Below are positions 1 through 5,437 of a stretch of 8,692 nt of DNA, piece after piece. Numbering within the stretch: the first letter of the stretch is position 1; each line of letters starts with the position of its first letter. This DNA comes from Candidatus Bathyarchaeota archaeon (GTDB lineage Archaea; Thermoproteota; Bathyarchaeia; 40CM-2-53-6). Made by a program: the position numbers and the translations under genes. Where the stretch lies: contig VBBE01000173.1 in the NCBI GenBank assembly GCA_005884605.1, positions 1-8,692 on the forward strand, in the 5' to 3' direction. The notes under the pieces were generated by a model that saw only the letters and a list, made by a program, of their open reading frames with translations, was not told the DNA's origin and did not search any database.

Positions 1-2
1 GA

Positions 3-200
3 CAAGAATACTCAAAGAAAGGTTTGATCAGCGAAGGATACGTGAACAGTCTAGACAGAATGCGCACCGACAGGCACGAAGCCATCTATGGATTGGAGAC
101 GTCAGTCACAAAAACCCTGGCCGATCATGCGATCAACCAATGCAGAGAATTCATCGGCGCCGCGAAGAAGCTAATCTCCAATGAGAGGACCCTAGCTTGA
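3..200 (+). CDS. HEPN-domain protein, C-terminal part (5' end outside window)
   Basis: The frame is open from the left edge to a TGA at 198-200 and gives the last 65 residues of a protein. The segment KKGLISEGYVNSLDRM, then RTDRHEAIYGLE, then a final amphipathic helix (CREFIGAAKKLI) follows the C-terminal half of HEPN proteins of the UPF0332 type. In that family a helix is followed by R-x-x-A-x-Y (here R24 to Y29 of the visible part) and a last helix ending in a Lys-rich patch. Such proteins are usually small and helical, and often pair with a MNT nucleotidyltransferase as a toxin-antitoxin or nucleotide-binding module. The partner, if any, would lie upstream of the window. The family call rests on the remembered pattern of the domain only. 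The repeat copy at 193-274 begins over the last codons of this gene. Confidence 0.55.
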   Translation, partial: QEYSKKGLISEGYVNSLDRMRTDRHEAIYGLETSVTKTLADHAINQCREFIGAAKKLISNERTLA

Positions 201-274
201 TTGCTACTTGTTCCGTTCGTGAGGGGATCGGCGTGAAGTCGTTTGCGCCAGTCGCTCCGCCGACCCGACAACTG
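193..274. repeat. Interspersed repeat, copy 1 (possible structured RNA or gene remnant)
   Basis: The core 223-274 matches 6796-6846 in the same orientation at 44 of 52 aligned columns, with weaker similarity extending left to 193. A helix can form between 228-233 and 258-263, extended by 224-226 with 264-266. The other copy keeps this helix, with three G-C pairs replaced by G-U. On the - strand both copies also read as similar short peptides (for example SGRRSDWRKRLHADP here and SGQQSDWRERLHANP there), so a decayed coding origin is equally possible. Confidence 0.6.
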
Positions 275-472
275 CCAGTTTCAGCTGTCTTCCGGCTATT
301 CCTCAGACACGAGAACGAAACTGGCTTGGATGATCCAGTCGGTTCATTGTCAGCCAGCTCTCCAGACTAAGAGCAACAACGCTTCATCCGGGGAGCCATG
401 GAGGCTGTAAGACCCGCAGTGAAGTACTGGTCCGTGATGGAAAGGGTCGTCAGCCTCCTCCCTAGCTCTTGA
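233..472 (+). pseudogene. Possible small gene broken by one stop codon
   Basis: From GTG 233 the frame runs 45 codons to TAA 368-370, then stays open for another 33 codons to TGA 470-472. GAGGGG at 221-226 sits six bases upstream of the GTG, which is good Shine-Dalgarno spacing. The second half (for example RFIRGAMEAVRP and KYWSVMERVVSLL) has an amino-acid make-up like real protein. An ATG at 398 could start a 24-residue peptide on its own. A T7 run starts two bases after the TGA, as expected of an archaeal terminator after a gene. Against this, the same bases form strong hairpins and I recognise no family. It could be a decayed gene, a small real peptide, or an RNA element. Confidence 0.25.
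274..325. repeat. Inverted repeat, 9-bp stem with inner 5-bp stem
   Basis: GCCAGTTTC at 274-282 is the exact reverse complement of GAAACTGGC at 317-325. Inside it, TGTCT at 286-290 pairs with AGACA at 305-309. Bases 320-324 could instead pair with 335-339, giving an alternative fold. It directly abuts repeat copy 1. Confidence 0.5.
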
Positions 473-481
473 AGATTTTTT
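372..481 (+). terminator. Long hairpin followed by T7 run
   Basis: GGAGGCTG at 400-407 pairs exactly with CAGCCTCC at 451-458. Within it, GACCC (411-415) pairs with GGGTC (444-448), and outside it CTTCA (372-376) pairs with TGAAG (470-474). Seven Ts follow at 475-481. The T-run is a likely archaeal terminator. The stacked helices suggest either a structured transcript ending here or a hairpin inside a degenerate ORF. Confidence 0.45.
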
Positions 482-524
482 ACGAGCACACACTGTTCAT
501 GGGCGGGTGATAATCGAAGGTACC

Positions 525-534
525 GCTATAAGTG
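525..534 (+). promoter_or_regulatory. TATA-like box for the DsrE-family gene
   Basis: GCTATAAGTG lies with its centre near 529, which predicts transcription starting around 555. That gives a leader of about 14 bases before ATG 569, or a leaderless transcript if TTG 554 were used. Confidence 0.4.
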
Positions 535-568
535 GACGCCTCGGAAATCTAAGTTGAGAGGCCGGAGG

Positions 569-919
569 ATGAAAGCTGTAGTCCTAGTCTTGGCTGACAC
601 GGAGACCCATGAGGATCGAGGTCGGATCAGAAATGCTCTGGAGACTGCAAAGGAATTCAAGGATGCGGGAGACGATGTCAAACTGATCTTTGATGGCGCG
701 GGTACAAAATGGATTCCAGAAATCTCAAAGTCAGATAACAAGTATAATGAACTCTACACGGGGTTGAAGGACAGAGCTCTAGCCTGCAAGTACTGCGCCG
801 CGTCTTTCGGTGCTACGAAAGGAATCCAGGATGCTGGAGTTCCTTTGTTGGACGAATACCATGGTCACCCTAGCCTTAGAAAATTGGTATCGCTCGGATA
901 TCAAGTAATCTCGTTCTAG
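569..919 (+). CDS. DsrE-family protein
   Basis: 116 residues, the usual size for stand-alone DsrE/DsrF-like (YchN-fold) proteins. The N-terminal MKAVVLVLADTETHEDRGR is the first beta strand and loop. NALETAKEFKDAGDDVKLIFDG is the typical helix-strand unit. CKYCAASFGA carries the C-x-x-C pair, and the C-terminal part (GVPLLDEYHGHPSLRKL, then GYQVISF) matches archaeal DsrE-type proteins as I know them. Relatives take part in sulfur relay or persulfide handling, but the exact substrate here is unknown and no dsr or tus genes are nearby. ATG 569 was chosen because it starts the first strand directly. GGAGG lies immediately before it, too close to act as a normal ribosome site, so an in-frame TTG at 554 (five extra residues) remains possible. 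The gene appears monocistronic, with its own TATA-like box and a hairpin-containing spacer after it. Confidence 0.85.
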   Translation: MKAVVLVLADTETHEDRGRIRNALETAKEFKDAGDDVKLIFDGAGTKWIPEISKSDNKYNELYTGLKDRALACKYCAASFGATKGIQDAGVPLLDEYHGHPSLRKLVSLGYQVISF

Positions 920-961
920 TCGCTTGCGCAGTCATTTAGGAAGCGTCTTGGAGAGCTAGCC

Positions 962-1001
962 GTGAAGGCTGGCAATTGCGTTTTCCAGCCTCCGCGTTCA
1001 C
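962..1001 (+). repeat. Hairpin after the DsrE-family gene
   Basis: GGCTGG at 967-972 pairs with CCAGCC at 985-990. GTGAA at 962-966 pairs with TTCAC at 997-1001, leaving a six-base bulge on the right arm. It lies 42 bases after the stop codon. There is no T-run behind it, so it may be an RNA processing or 3' UTR element rather than a classic terminator. Confidence 0.4.
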
Positions 1002-1069
1002 CGCTCTTACGGGCTGATGTTAGGCCCAATCCACTTCTCCCCGAGAAAACAATCTCTGGAATGATACCT

Positions 1070-1123
1070 CTAGCGGGTCGTGTAGGCATCTATTTTAGCA
1101 ACGTAGGCCCGATGTTCCGCTAG
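1070..1123 (+). promoter_or_regulatory. Promoter region of the ATPase operon with flanking repeats
   Basis: A TATA-like TCTATTTTA at 1089-1097 predicts a start near 1120, about ten bases before ATG 1130. It is framed by an inverted repeat (CTAGCGG 1070-1076 with CCGCTAG 1117-1123) and a direct repeat GTAGGC (1082-1087 and 1103-1108). The arrangement resembles an operator around a core promoter. This is inferred from position only. Confidence 0.35.
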
Positions 1124-1129
1124 ATAGAG

Positions 1130-1417
1130 ATGGGAAAGAAGGAAGAGCCGAAGGAGCCGAAGAAGCAGAGTGAGGTTTCGAAGGCTGCTAAGGGATTCTT
1201 CTATGGTATGGCTCTGCATGGAATGGTAACCTACGCGTTGAGGCTGAGAATGCACATGGAGAACCTGTTCATGCTCATCACCATGGGCGACATGCTCGGG
1301 ATACCTGTACTACCGCCCTACTACAGCCTCAGGCTCCTACCCTACGCGGTCCCGTCTCTGAAGACATGGAAGCAGACACTGCTCAGAGATCGAGACATTA
1401 CCGACTCACTGTACTAA
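1130..1417 (+). CDS. Small Met-rich, probably membrane-associated protein upstream of ArsA pair
   Basis: 95 residues. The first 22 are highly charged (Lys/Glu-rich, KKEEPKEPKKQ). They are followed by two moderately hydrophobic stretches, about residues 24-40 (FFYGMALHGMVTYALRL) and 45-73 (ENLFMLITMGDMLGIP and onwards). There are seven Met between residues 27 and 55. The C-terminus (LLPYAVPSLKTWKQTLLRDRD) is amphipathic and charged. I do not recognise a named family. The ATPase gene starts 20 bases after the stop, so co-transcription is likely. Met-rich hydrophobic helices are what Get3/TRC40 grooves and SRP54 M domains use or bind, so a role as membrane partner or client of the ATPases is conceivable, but this is speculation. 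The start has no clear Shine-Dalgarno, consistent with a near-leaderless transcript. Confidence 0.7.
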   Translation: MGKKEEPKEPKKQSEVSKAAKGFFYGMALHGMVTYALRLRMHMENLFMLITMGDMLGIPVLPPYYSLRLLPYAVPSLKTWKQTLLRDRDITDSLY

Positions 1418-1437
1418 GGAGCTGTCAACAGACGGCC

Positions 1438-2436
1438 ATGAGCGCTGCGGTCAGCCCAGGCATGGCCGAGTACTTCGCATCCAATCCTGACCTCAGGTAC
1501 ATTCTCTTCGGTGGAAAAGGCGGGCTAGGTAAGACAACCCTATCCGCCGCGACCGCCCACTGGCTAGCGCGAAGAGGAAAGAGGGTCTGTGTCTTTTCGA
1601 CGGATCCCCAGGCGAGCCTCTCGGACATTTTCGAGAGGAAGATCTTCGGCCAGGGAGAGGTCGAACTCGCCTCAAACCTCTATGCTGTTGAGATCGACGC
1701 CGATCGGAGAATCGCAGAGTATCAGGAGGAGATTAGGAACAAGATCAAGGACATGTACAAGATGGAAACGATTCCCGAGGAGGTGGAGGATTACATCAAC
1801 TCGTCCGCCGCGGAACCAGCGATGGCCGAGTCAGCCACGTTCGACGCCATGGTTGAATTGATGACCGCAGGCAAGTTCGACTACTACGTGTTCGACATGA
1901 TGCCGCATGGACACGCAATAAGATTCCTGGGCATGGCCGACATTCTAGACCAGTGGGTCGAGAAGATCGTCACCGTGAGGAAGAAGGCTGGAGAGTACGG
2001 GGAGGCTGCGACTGTTATGGGCAACAAGGGAAGCCTTGTCCAGGAAGATCTCGTCCTGAAAGAGCTAGAGTACATCAGAGGACGACTCGACTTTGTCAGC
2101 ACAATGGTCCGCGACCGAAAACACACCGCGTTCTTCTACGTGCTCATTCCCGAACTAATGCCCATTCTAGACACACGAAAAGCACTGGAGATGTTCAGAG
2201 AGTTCAACGTGACAGTGAGCGGAGTAGTAGTGAATCAAGTATATCCGAAAGAGTTGAAGGACCAGACGGATGTTCCAGGCTTCTTGAAGAACAAGATATC
2301 CTCGCAGCAAGAATACGTTCACCAGATCCAGAATGAGTTCGGGGGCCTCATCAGAGGAATTGTGCCGATGCTTGACCGGGAGCCGAAAGGTCTTCAGATG
2401 ATATCGAAGGTAGCAGACATACTTTACGGGTCCTAA
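1438..2436 (+). CDS. ArsA/Get3-family ATPase, subunit 1
   Basis: 332 residues, single ATPase domain, the length of Get3 rather than of the double-domain bacterial ArsA. The deviant Walker A (P-loop) is GGKGGLGKTT at 25-34, with signature Lys27. Switch I is STDPQASLSD at 54-63 with the catalytic-type Asp56 present. Switch II is FDMMPHGHAIR at 152-162, where the family norm is DTAPTGHTLR. VVVNQVYP (263-270) is the adenine-loop region and MLDREPKGL (311-319) the C-terminal family motif. The only Cys is at 51, so the CxxC zinc motif of Get3 is absent. No arsenic-resistance genes are nearby, so a targeting or unknown membrane role is more likely than arsenite export. An upstream ATG at 1366 would overlap the previous gene by 52 bases, so ATG 1438 is preferred. 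AAGGAG at 1416-1421 is too far away (16 bases) to be a convincing ribosome site. Confidence 0.85.
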   Translation: MSAAVSPGMAEYFASNPDLRYILFGGKGGLGKTTLSAATAHWLARRGKRVCVFSTDPQASLSDIFERKIFGQGEVELASNLYAVEIDADRRIAEYQEEIRNKIKDMYKMETIPEEVEDYINSSAAEPAMAESATFDAMVELMTAGKFDYYVFDMMPHGHAIRFLGMADILDQWVEKIVTVRKKAGEYGEAATVMGNKGSLVQEDLVLKELEYIRGRLDFVSTMVRDRKHTAFFYVLIPELMPILDTRKALEMFREFNVTVSGVVVNQVYPKELKDQTDVPGFLKNKISSQQEYVHQIQNEFGGLIRGIVPMLDREPKGLQMISKVADILYGS

Positions 2437-2441
2437 CGACC

Positions 2442-3464
2442 ATGGAGACAGCGAAGCCCGGCGAGTCATTCCCGTCTTTCGTGTCAGCAAAGAAGGGATT
2501 GAAGTATCTCTTCTTCGGCGGGAAGGGCGGAGTTGGAAAGACAGCACTAGCCGGCGCAACAGCCTACTATCTCTCAGAGATGCTCGGAAAGAAGACGCTA
2601 ATCTCTTCCACCAATCCCGTCCACAGCCTCTCAAGCCTCTTCGGCCAAGACCTCTGGAAGAAAGGGACAAGGAAGATTGAAGGAACAAAAAACCTCTATG
2701 CAGACGAAATAGACATCTCGTCAACCATAGAGAGGTACAAGGGCGAGATCAAGGATCGGCTCGTCCAGTTTCTCAAGTTCGCAGACATCCCAGTTGATGT
2801 TGAACCGTTTATCGAAATCGCCACAACGAATCCTTCCTTCGAGGAATCCGCCATGTTCGACGACATGGTTGATCTGATCCTCAGCGGGCAATATGACGCC
2901 TACGTCTTCGATACAGCACCAGTCGCCCACACCTACAGACTGCTGGGCATGTCAAAGGTCTACAACCTCTGGCTCAACAAGATGATCAAGAGCCGTCAAG
3001 AGTCAATGTCTCTACGCACAAAACTTTCCTTCCGCAAAGAGAAAATAATCCAGGAGCTGAAAAAGGACCCACTGCTAATCTCGCTGGCTGGAACCAAAAA
3101 GAAGACGGAAGAGGCCAGAGAGATCCTTACGGACTCGGAGAAGACCGCATTCTTCTTCGTCACCTTGCCACTCGCCCTCCCTATCGCGGTGATTGAACGG
3201 TTCATCACCTGGGTCCAAGCCTTCCAGATACCCATCGGAGGGGTCATCGTCAACGAAGTCATTCCAAAGATCGATTTGGAAAAACTGTCGCCCTATGTTG
3301 CCCACCGGATGGAAGAACAGGCAGGCTACTTGAGACTGGCTGAACAGAAGTTTCCAGGAATGATACGGGCAGTGCTACCATTGTATGAAAGAGAGGTTAA
3401 CGGCCTGGACATGGTTTCCAGGATGGCCCAAAGCCTGTCTTTAGGCTCAGAATCGAGAATCTGA
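2442..3464 (+). CDS. ArsA/Get3-family ATPase, subunit 2, with Switch I Asp replaced by Asn
   Basis: 340 residues, starting five bases after the stop of subunit 1. The P-loop GGKGGVGKTA is at 26-35. Switch I reads STNPVHSLSS at 56-65. The Asp expected in the family pattern STDPAHNLSD is Asn58 (codon AAT at 2613-2615), and the later Asp is also Ser. Switch II is FDTAPVAHTYR at 156-166, close to the norm but with Gly replaced by Ala162. GGVIVNEVIP (266-275) and LYEREVNGLDM (314-324) are the C-terminal motifs. There are no Cys at all, so no zinc site. In yeast Get3 the equivalent Asp57 is needed for ATP hydrolysis, so this subunit may bind ATP but hydrolyse it poorly. The rest of the fold looks intact, including the helical insert at about 170-230 with many Lys and Arg, so it is not an obvious pseudogene. 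Confidence 0.85.
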   Translation: METAKPGESFPSFVSAKKGLKYLFFGGKGGVGKTALAGATAYYLSEMLGKKTLISSTNPVHSLSSLFGQDLWKKGTRKIEGTKNLYADEIDISSTIERYKGEIKDRLVQFLKFADIPVDVEPFIEIATTNPSFEESAMFDDMVDLILSGQYDAYVFDTAPVAHTYRLLGMSKVYNLWLNKMIKSRQESMSLRTKLSFRKEKIIQELKKDPLLISLAGTKKKTEEAREILTDSEKTAFFFVTLPLALPIAVIERFITWVQAFQIPIGGVIVNEVIPKIDLEKLSPYVAHRMEEQAGYLRLAEQKFPGMIRAVLPLYEREVNGLDMVSRMAQSLSLGSESRI

Positions 3465-3477
3465 ACGGTTTCTCGGC

Positions 3478-3524
3478 TTTTATATCTTATAAAGGCTCAA
3501 AATCATCCGGTATTCTTATATTTT
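3478..3524 (+). promoter_or_regulatory. Two TATA-like boxes upstream of cstA
   Basis: A first AT-rich box lies at 3478-3494 (TTTTATATCTTATAAAG) and a second, CTTATATTTT, at 3515-3524. The second predicts a start near 3545, so transcripts would have a leader of about 10 bases before TTG 3554. The first would give a longer leader of about 40 bases. The short T-run inside the first box could also help terminate the ATPase operon. Confidence 0.5.
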
Positions 3525-3553
3525 CACCGCCCAGACGCACTACATGATCATCG

Positions 3554-5386
3554 TTGTATGAATCGCTCATAGTAATGCTGAGCGGCATCATCGTCTACGG
3601 GATCGTCTACCAGTTCTATGTGAAATGGTTCGACCGGAGCGTCGTCCAGTCCGACCCCAACCGTCCCACACCAGCCCACACCTACCTAGATGGTGTCGAG
3701 TTCTTCCCATCAAACAAGTACGTCATGCTAGGCTGGCACTGGAAGAGCATCGCCGCCCTAGGACCCGTAACCGGTCCCGCCCTAGCAATAGTCTGGGGAT
3801 GGCTGCCCGGATTCCTCTGGATCCTGATCGGTAACTCGCTGCTCGGCTGGCTGCACGATTACAACTCGATGATGACATCAGTCAGGAGCGAGGGAGCCTC
3901 GCTAGGACCCCTCACTTACCAGATAATAGGAAAACGAGCCAGGCGGGTCCTAGTAGCGTTCCTCGCCTTCTATTCCATCCTGATTTTCGCCGCATTCCTC
4001 GGCGCTCTCCTACCAATCGTCAAGAACCAGGCATTCGTAGGCGCGTCAGCAATAGTCGCGTTCATGATCATCGCTGTAATTGGCGTCGCCTCAGGATATG
4101 CAATATTCAAGGCCAAGATCAACGTAGTTGCAGTGACGATCGCGTCACTGGTTGGAGTCGCCCTAACGGTCTATCTGAGCACCGCAGTATTCGGCTCCGC
4201 GATTGGAACAGCCTTCACAAGTGCAATCCCTGACCCGCAACTCCAGGAGGACGTGCTCCTAGCTTCAATGCTGGTCTTTAGCATACTCGGCGCAGTCCTC
4301 CCGCTCTGGAGCTTTGCAATGCCGATAAACTATCTCGGATTCTACGTCGCCTACTTCGTTGTAGGCGCGATCGTTGCTAGCTCCTTCATCGCGCCCCAGA
4401 CGTTCACCTCTCCCATGTTCACAAATTGGTTTTCGCCCGTCGCTATCGGAGCGGGAACCGGACTCATCAACAACGTCGCCTTTCCCTTGTGGCCTCTGCT
4501 GTTCGTGACGATCGCGTGCGGAGCCTGTTCCGGCTGGCACGGGCTCATCGGATCCTCCCTCTCGTCAAAACAGCTCGACACCGAATCGGACGCCCACTTC
4601 GTGGGCGGTGGCGGGATGCTTCTCGAAGGCGTCCTAGGACTCACCTCGGTCGTGGCAGTCGCTGCTCTCACGAGCAAGACCGGATGCGCAGGATCACTAG
4701 GCCTCTACGTTTGCGGAGGCGCTCAATATCTCGGAACATTCGGAATAGGATCCCTAGTTGGGAAGGGGATCATGGCTCTGATGGTCATCATCCTCGGACT
4801 AACATTGACTCAACTGGCTTTGCGGTTTGCGAGACTCGCAATATCCGAGATGGTCAAACTGCCCGCCCTGAAGAATGTCTACGTCACATCCATCATCGTG
4901 TCCATCATCACGTTCGTATTAACAAGCTCCCGGTTTGGAGCTCCTTGGGGATTCATCTGGACACTCTTCGGAGGGTCCAACCAACTTCTCGCGGGCGTTA
5001 CGCTCCTCGTCGCAACCCTATGGCTGACAAAGTCAAGACGTAGAGGTATCTTCACTGGCATACCTGCAATATTCATGCTAGTCACCACTATTGCCGCCCT
5101 AGGCTACACGGCCTACGCCACCCTGGACATTGCTCTCACCACGAACATCGCGACGTCTGCCACCCGTGCATACGGCAGCGCAGTTGCTGGGGTCATCGCA
5201 ATCATCCTGACCGCGCTGGGACTAGTACTCTCCTACGATGGCTTCAAGGCCTACCGGGGAATAAGAAGCGGCCTAGCAAGCACTCCCTCAATCTCGACAG
5301 GAATATCGCGGGCCTCCCCCTCTGACAACAAAGAGCCGACAAAATCAGCAGCACCGAGAAGTCCCGAAGATTTCAGCACCACGTAG
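3554..5386 (+). CDS. cstA: CstA-family carbon starvation / pyruvate-peptide transporter
   Basis: 610 residues and strongly hydrophobic, within the usual CstA range of about 500-700. Family landmarks in order are: an N-terminal membrane helix (about 4-22); RPTPAHTYLDGVEFFPSNK (37-55); GWHWKSIAALGPVTGPALA (60-78, normally GHHF-x-SIAG-x-GPI-x-GPA); WGWLPGFLWILIG (81-93); HDYNSMMTSVRSEGASLG (101-118); CGACSGWHGLIGSSLSSKQ (from Cys322); and FGGSNQLLAG (472-481). The last ~45 residues are a Ser/Pro-rich hydrophilic tail. CstA proteins import peptides or pyruvate during carbon limitation, in the cytoplasmic membrane. Substrate is not decidable here. TTG 3554 keeps the whole first helix, while the next in-frame ATG (3575) would cut into it. 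A five-codon ORF from ATG 3544 overlaps this start in another frame. TTTTT at 5396-5400 may terminate transcription. Confidence 0.9.
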   Translation: MYESLIVMLSGIIVYGIVYQFYVKWFDRSVVQSDPNRPTPAHTYLDGVEFFPSNKYVMLGWHWKSIAALGPVTGPALAIVWGWLPGFLWILIGNSLLGWLHDYNSMMTSVRSEGASLGPLTYQIIGKRARRVLVAFLAFYSILIFAAFLGALLPIVKNQAFVGASAIVAFMIIAVIGVASGYAIFKAKINVVAVTIASLVGVALTVYLSTAVFGSAIGTAFTSAIPDPQLQEDVLLASMLVFSILGAVLPLWSFAMPINYLGFYVAYFVVGAIVASSFIAPQTFTSPMFTNWFSPVAIGAGTGLINNVAFPLWPLLFVTIACGACSGWHGLIGSSLSSKQLDTESDAHFVGGGGMLLEGVLGLTSVVAVAALTSKTGCAGSLGLYVCGGAQYLGTFGIGSLVGKGIMALMVIILGLTLTQLALRFARLAISEMVKLPALKNVYVTSIIVSIITFVLTSSRFGAPWGFIWTLFGGSNQLLAGVTLLVATLWLTKSRRRGIFTGIPAIFMLVTTIAALGYTAYATLDIALTTNIATSATRAYGSAVAGVIAIILTALGLVLSYDGFKAYRGIRSGLASTPSISTGISRASPSDNKEPTKSAAPRSPEDFSTT

Positions 5387-5394
5387 AAAGATCT

Positions 5395-5401
5395 GTTTTT
5401 C
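5395..5401 (+). terminator. T5 run after cstA
   Basis: GTTTTTC at 5395-5401 begins nine bases after the cstA stop. T-runs alone can terminate archaeal RNA polymerase. If it is leaky, the next gene (51 bases after the cstA stop and without a clear TATA box) would be co-transcribed. Confidence 0.3.
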
Positions 5402-5437
5402 TAGACCAAGGACGAACTAGATTCCCAGTGGGTACTC

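Larger units (their letters stand above)
201..553. other. 353-base spacer without a confident gene
   Basis: It holds repeat copy 1, two strong inverted repeats (274-325 and 400-458), a T7 run at 475-481, and a TATA-like box at 525-534 for the next gene. A + frame from GTG 233 to TGA 472 is open except for one TAA at 368-370. No tRNA or rRNA signature was seen. Confidence 0.6.

Noticed and set aside
193..274. CRISPR repeat or tRNA-like element
   Set aside because: There are only two copies 6.5 kb apart and no regular spacers. The fold does not give a cloverleaf and no T-loop consensus is present.
201..481. SRP RNA or RNase P RNA gene
   Set aside because: Stacked hairpins suggested it, but I could not find the conserved SRP helix 8 motif or RNase P core motifs.
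1366..1437. Longer N-terminus for ATPase subunit 1 from ATG 1366
   Set aside because: It would overlap the upstream gene by 52 bases and adds 24 residues with no family counterpart.
1438..3464. Arsenite-resistance (ars) operon
   Set aside because: There is no ArsB, ArsC, ArsD or ArsR-like gene nearby, and the Cys residues used for As(III) binding in ArsA are missing.
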